The notes under the pieces are model-generated. The model was given only the letters and a program-made list of their open reading frames with translations. It made no database searches and was not told where the DNA came from. Below, piece after piece: positions 7,059 to 9,193 of a DNA stretch of 9,193 nucleotides (positions within the stretch are counted from its first letter, which is position 1; every line of letters begins with the position of its first letter). Made by a program: the position numbers and the translations under genes. Origin of the DNA: Gammaproteobacteria bacterium (GTDB lineage Bacteria; Pseudomonadota; Gammaproteobacteria; Pseudomonadales; Azotimanducaceae); contig NZEI01000015.1 of the NCBI GenBank assembly GCA_002690405.1, forward strand, positions 1-9,193, read 5' to 3'.

Positions 7059-7131
7059 CTTTGGGCCGAGCGCCGCAGCGAATTTATGCACGGCGGATTG
7101 GCAGGGATTTAGCGCATCAAACATTCTAAGG

Positions 7132-7159
7132 TTGAGATCGAAGAGCGTCCGCCTATAAT
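7132..7159 (+). promoter_or_regulatory. Strong sigma-70 promoter for the 48-aa membrane protein gene
   Basis: TTGAGA (7132-7137, 5 of 6) and a perfect TATAAT (7154-7159) are separated by 16 bp. Transcription should begin near 7166, about 23 nt before the ATG at 7189. This is the best-matching promoter in the window. Confidence 0.8.
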
Positions 7160-7188
7160 GCTCAGCGCAAAATTCCTACGGAGCTACC

Positions 7189-7335
7189 ATGACCGAAACC
7201 ACGCCGGAAAATGAATCCAAGCCGCAGCAAGACAGTAATGACAGTAAGGTCGATACAGTTGCGATCGCAGTGATTTTCACTGCGGCGGTATTGATGGCGG
7301 CGCACCTGATTTCTGGGTTTACCATCGATCTGTAG
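7189..7335 (+). CDS. Uncharacterised 48-aa single-pass membrane protein
   Basis: A short open frame of 48 codons plus TAG. It has every expression signal: a near-consensus promoter just upstream and GGAG (7180-7183) five bases before the ATG. The first 20 residues are polar and rich in Glu, Gln, Asn, Asp and Ser (MTETTPENES...). Residues about 22-44 form one hydrophobic helix (TVAIAVIFTAAVLMAAHLIS), and a short tail GFTIDL ends the protein. There is no cleavage site or lipobox, so a small inner-membrane protein is likely. The hydrophilic arm should face the cytoplasm or periplasm with no strong charge bias to decide. It is divergent from cysI and convergent with metH. I do not recognise the family and assign no function. 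The reverse strand also carries an open frame here (7162-7344), but without comparable signals. Confidence 0.75.
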   Translation: MTETTPENESKPQQDSNDSKVDTVAIAVIFTAAVLMAAHLISGFTIDL

Positions 7336-7345
7336 GGGCCGCATA

Positions 7346-7369
7346 TTCGCTGGGCATAGGACCAGCGAA
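7346..7369. terminator. Perfect 8-bp hairpin between convergent genes
   Basis: TTCGCTGG (7346-7353) pairs perfectly with CCAGCGAA (7362-7369) around an 8-base loop. It lies 10 bp after the small membrane protein's stop and 27 bp beyond the metH stop, the right place for a bidirectional terminator. A second, weaker stem (AAGCG/CGCTT, 7377-7390) follows. Neither stem has a clear T-run, so Rho-independent termination is not assured. Confidence 0.45.
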
Positions 7370-7396
7370 CGTTGCTAAGCGGAAGCGCTTGTGAAG

Positions 7397-9193
7397 TTAG
7401 CTGACTAAATTAGGCGTAAGCAGGCGGCGCGCTTCTTCCACGCTGACTTGCTTGCGCTCGGCATAACTCTGCAGCTGATCTTCATCAATTTTGCCGACGC
7501 CAAAATAGCGGCTCTCTGGATGCGAGAAGTACCATCCGCTCACCGCTGCTGCGGGCGTCATCGCATAACTCTCGGTCAACGCTATATCGGTCCTTGCGGT
7601 CGCGTCTAATAGCCGGAACAGCGTGTCTTTCTCACTGTGCTCTGGACAAGCCGGATAGCCGGGAGCGGGTCGTATACCCTGGTAGCGTTCCTTTATCAGC
7701 GCTTCGGCATCAAGGTTTTCGTCTTCCGCATAACCCCAATATTGCTGCCTCACTTGCGCATGTAAATACTCTGCGAACGCTTCAGCAAGACGATCGGCCA
7801 GTGCTTTAACCATGATCTGGGTATAATCATCGTCGTCGAATTCAGCAAGGATGGAGTCGATATTCTTGCCCGCGGTGACCGCAAATCCACCGATATAGTC
7901 GGCGATGCCAGTGGGGGCAACAAAATCTGCAAGACAATAGTTGGGACTTAAATCGTCTGGTTTAGGCGCTTGTTGGCGCAAATGGTGTAAGTGCGCTAGG
8001 GCTTGTGTCCGAGTTTCATCGGTGAACAGGGAGATATCATCGCTACCGGACTTATTCGCAGGCCAAAATCCATAAACTCCTGCGGCGGCTAAACGCCCGT
8101 CCTCTATGAGCCATTGCAGCCGTGACTGGGCGTCAGCAAACAGCTGGGTCGCCGCTTCGCCAACGACTTCGTCTTCAAGAATCGCCGGGTAGCGTCCCGC
8201 CAGCTCCCAAGTCATAAAGAATGGCGTCCAGTCGATGTAGGGTACCAACTCCGCTAGGGATGGTGTCACAGTGTGTACACCTAAATTCGGCGGCACGGGC
8301 GGCTCATAACTCGACCAGTCGAGCAGCGCCGCGTTTGCTTGGGCATCGCTCAAAGCAAGGAATGCGCGTTTCTCACGCCGTGCCTCTACGCGATTTCGAA
8401 TCAACGCGTATTCGTCACGAATTTCTTTAGCGTAGGCCTGGTATTGCTGTTCTTCAGCCAACAGGCTGGCGGTAACGTTCACTGCCCGTGATGCATCAGA
8501 AACGTAGACGGTGGCGCGGTTGTCGTACTCAGGAGCAATTTTTGCGGCCGTATGCGCCTTACTGGTTGTAGCGCCACCGATCAGTAGCGGTATTTTTAAC
8601 CCACGCCGTTGCATCTCATTTGCGATATGCACCATTTCGTCTAGCGAAGGCGTAATAAGACCGGAAAGTCCTATGACGTTGGCCTCGCAGTCAATGGCGG
8701 TTTGAATGATCTTGTCCGCCGGCACCATTACGCCTAGGTCGATGACTTCGTAGTTATTGCACTGTAAAACCACGCCAACGATATTTTTACCGATGTCATG
8801 CACGTCGCCCTTTACTGTAGCCAGCACAATTTTTCCTTTGGCAGAGCGTTCCCGATCCGGACTACGTTGTTTTTCTTCTTCGATAAATGGCACCAGATGG
8901 CCAACGGCCTGCTTCATGACACGGGCACTTTTGACCACTTGGGGCAGGAACATTTTGCCGCTACCGAACAGGTCTCCTACAACACCCATGCCATCCATGA
9001 GCGGCCCTTCGATAACCTCCAACGGATGATCAGCCAGCTGCCGTGCTTCTTCAGTATCGCCGACGACAAAGTCACCGATGCCTTTTACTAAGGCATGACT
9101 GAGTCGTGCATGGACGTCGAGCTCGCGCCATGCTTCCTGGGTCTGTTCGTTAGATTTTTTATCTGTGGTATCGACTAGACTCTGCGCCATATC
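7397..9193 (-). CDS. metH: Cobalamin-dependent methionine synthase MetH, C-terminal half (5' end outside the window)
   Basis: At least 598 codons read through the right edge without a start, so this is the C-terminal part of a protein of about 1,230 aa. MetH transfers a methyl group from methyltetrahydrofolate to homocysteine via methylcobalamin. What is visible is the cap domain (residues about 20-105 counted from the ATG at 9190; VIEGPLMDGMGVVGDLFGSG) and the B12-binding domain. The latter has the lower-axial-ligand motif DVHDIGKN (His131, equivalent to E. coli His759) and the downstream segments SGLITPSLDEM and LLIGGATTSK. The reactivation (AdoMet) domain follows, with IDWTPFFMTWELAGRYP, NYCLADFVAP and RPAPGYPACPEH. 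The end, APNL/TPNL-type, matches family length, so the 3' end is intact. The homocysteine and folate barrels lie beyond the window. The Met at 9190 (MAQSLVD) is internal: an in-frame Asp codon precedes it and the linker matches mid-MetH. Confidence 0.97.
   Translation of the reverse strand, partial: DMAQSLVDTTDKKSNEQTQEAWRELDVHARLSHALVKGIGDFVVGDTEEARQLADHPLEVIEGPLMDGMGVVGDLFGSGKMFLPQVVKSARVMKQAVGHLVPFIEEEKQRSPDRERSAKGKIVLATVKGDVHDIGKNIVGVVLQCNNYEVIDLGVMVPADKIIQTAIDCEANVIGLSGLITPSLDEMVHIANEMQRRGLKIPLLIGGATTSKAHTAAKIAPEYDNRATVYVSDASRAVNVTASLLAEEQQYQAYAKEIRDEYALIRNRVEARREKRAFLALSDAQANAALLDWSSYEPPVPPNLGVHTVTPSLAELVPYIDWTPFFMTWELAGRYPAILEDEVVGEAATQLFADAQSRLQWLIEDGRLAAAGVYGFWPANKSGSDDISLFTDETRTQALAHLHHLRQQAPKPDDLSPNYCLADFVAPTGIADYIGGFAVTAGKNIDSILAEFDDDDYTQIMVKALADRLAEAFAEYLHAQVRQQYWGYAEDENLDAEALIKERYQGIRPAPGYPACPEHSEKDTLFRLLDATARTDIALTESYAMTPAAAVSGWYFSHPESRYFGVGKIDEDQLQSYAERKQVSVEEARRLLTPNLVS

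Noticed and set aside
9188..9190. ATG near the right edge as a real start of a half-length MetH
   Set aside because: The frame stays open to the window edge and the residues around it match the linker before the cap domain of full-length MetH, so it is internal.

Overview
The window reads as chromosomal housekeeping DNA from a gammaproteobacterium. The proteins resemble Pseudomonas and marine Pseudomonadales/Cellvibrionales versions more than enteric ones: a ferredoxin-type CysI of 558 residues that starts MYQYND, the DUF934 protein overlapping it, and a NudC with the motif YPRLSP. From memory, Pseudomonas carries nudC, an SCP2-like protein, sohB, cysI with a DUF934 gene, and metH in the same general neighbourhood, so this looks like an ancestral gene order. 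I see no phage, transposon, CRISPR, rRNA or tRNA. Genus-level placement is inference.

Layout. Positions 1-260 hold an array of 10-bp repeats (about 20-80) and a small inverted repeat, then nudC (261-1091, +), an NADH/NAD-cap pyrophosphatase. A small SCP2-like lipid-binding protein (1088-1387, -) converges on nudC. A 137-bp divergent spacer precedes sohB (1525-2589, +), a membrane-anchored S49 peptidase. sohB is followed after 50 bp by an acuI/yhdH-type acrylyl-CoA reductase (2640-3632, +). Converging on that is a minus-strand block, in transcription order: cysI (6922-5246), a DUF934 gene (5262-4846) and a CPA2-type cation:proton antiporter (4801-3629). A 266-bp divergent regulatory region separates cysI from a 48-aa single-pass membrane protein (7189-7335, +) with a near-consensus promoter. 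The C-terminal half of metH (minus strand, 5' end beyond the window) fills 7397-9193.

Functionally, the right half is about reduced sulfur. CysI with its DUF934 partner reduces sulfite to sulfide, which feeds cysteine and homocysteine synthesis, and MetH methylates homocysteine to methionine. The left half is NAD/RNA-cap turnover, membrane protein quality control and acrylyl-CoA detoxification.

I found no new multi-gene system. The items most worth a second look are the NudC that has lost one zinc-ribbon cysteine, the uncharacterised 48-aa membrane protein divergent from cysI, the helically phased decamer array, and two convergent gene pairs whose stop codons overlap on 4-bp palindromes.
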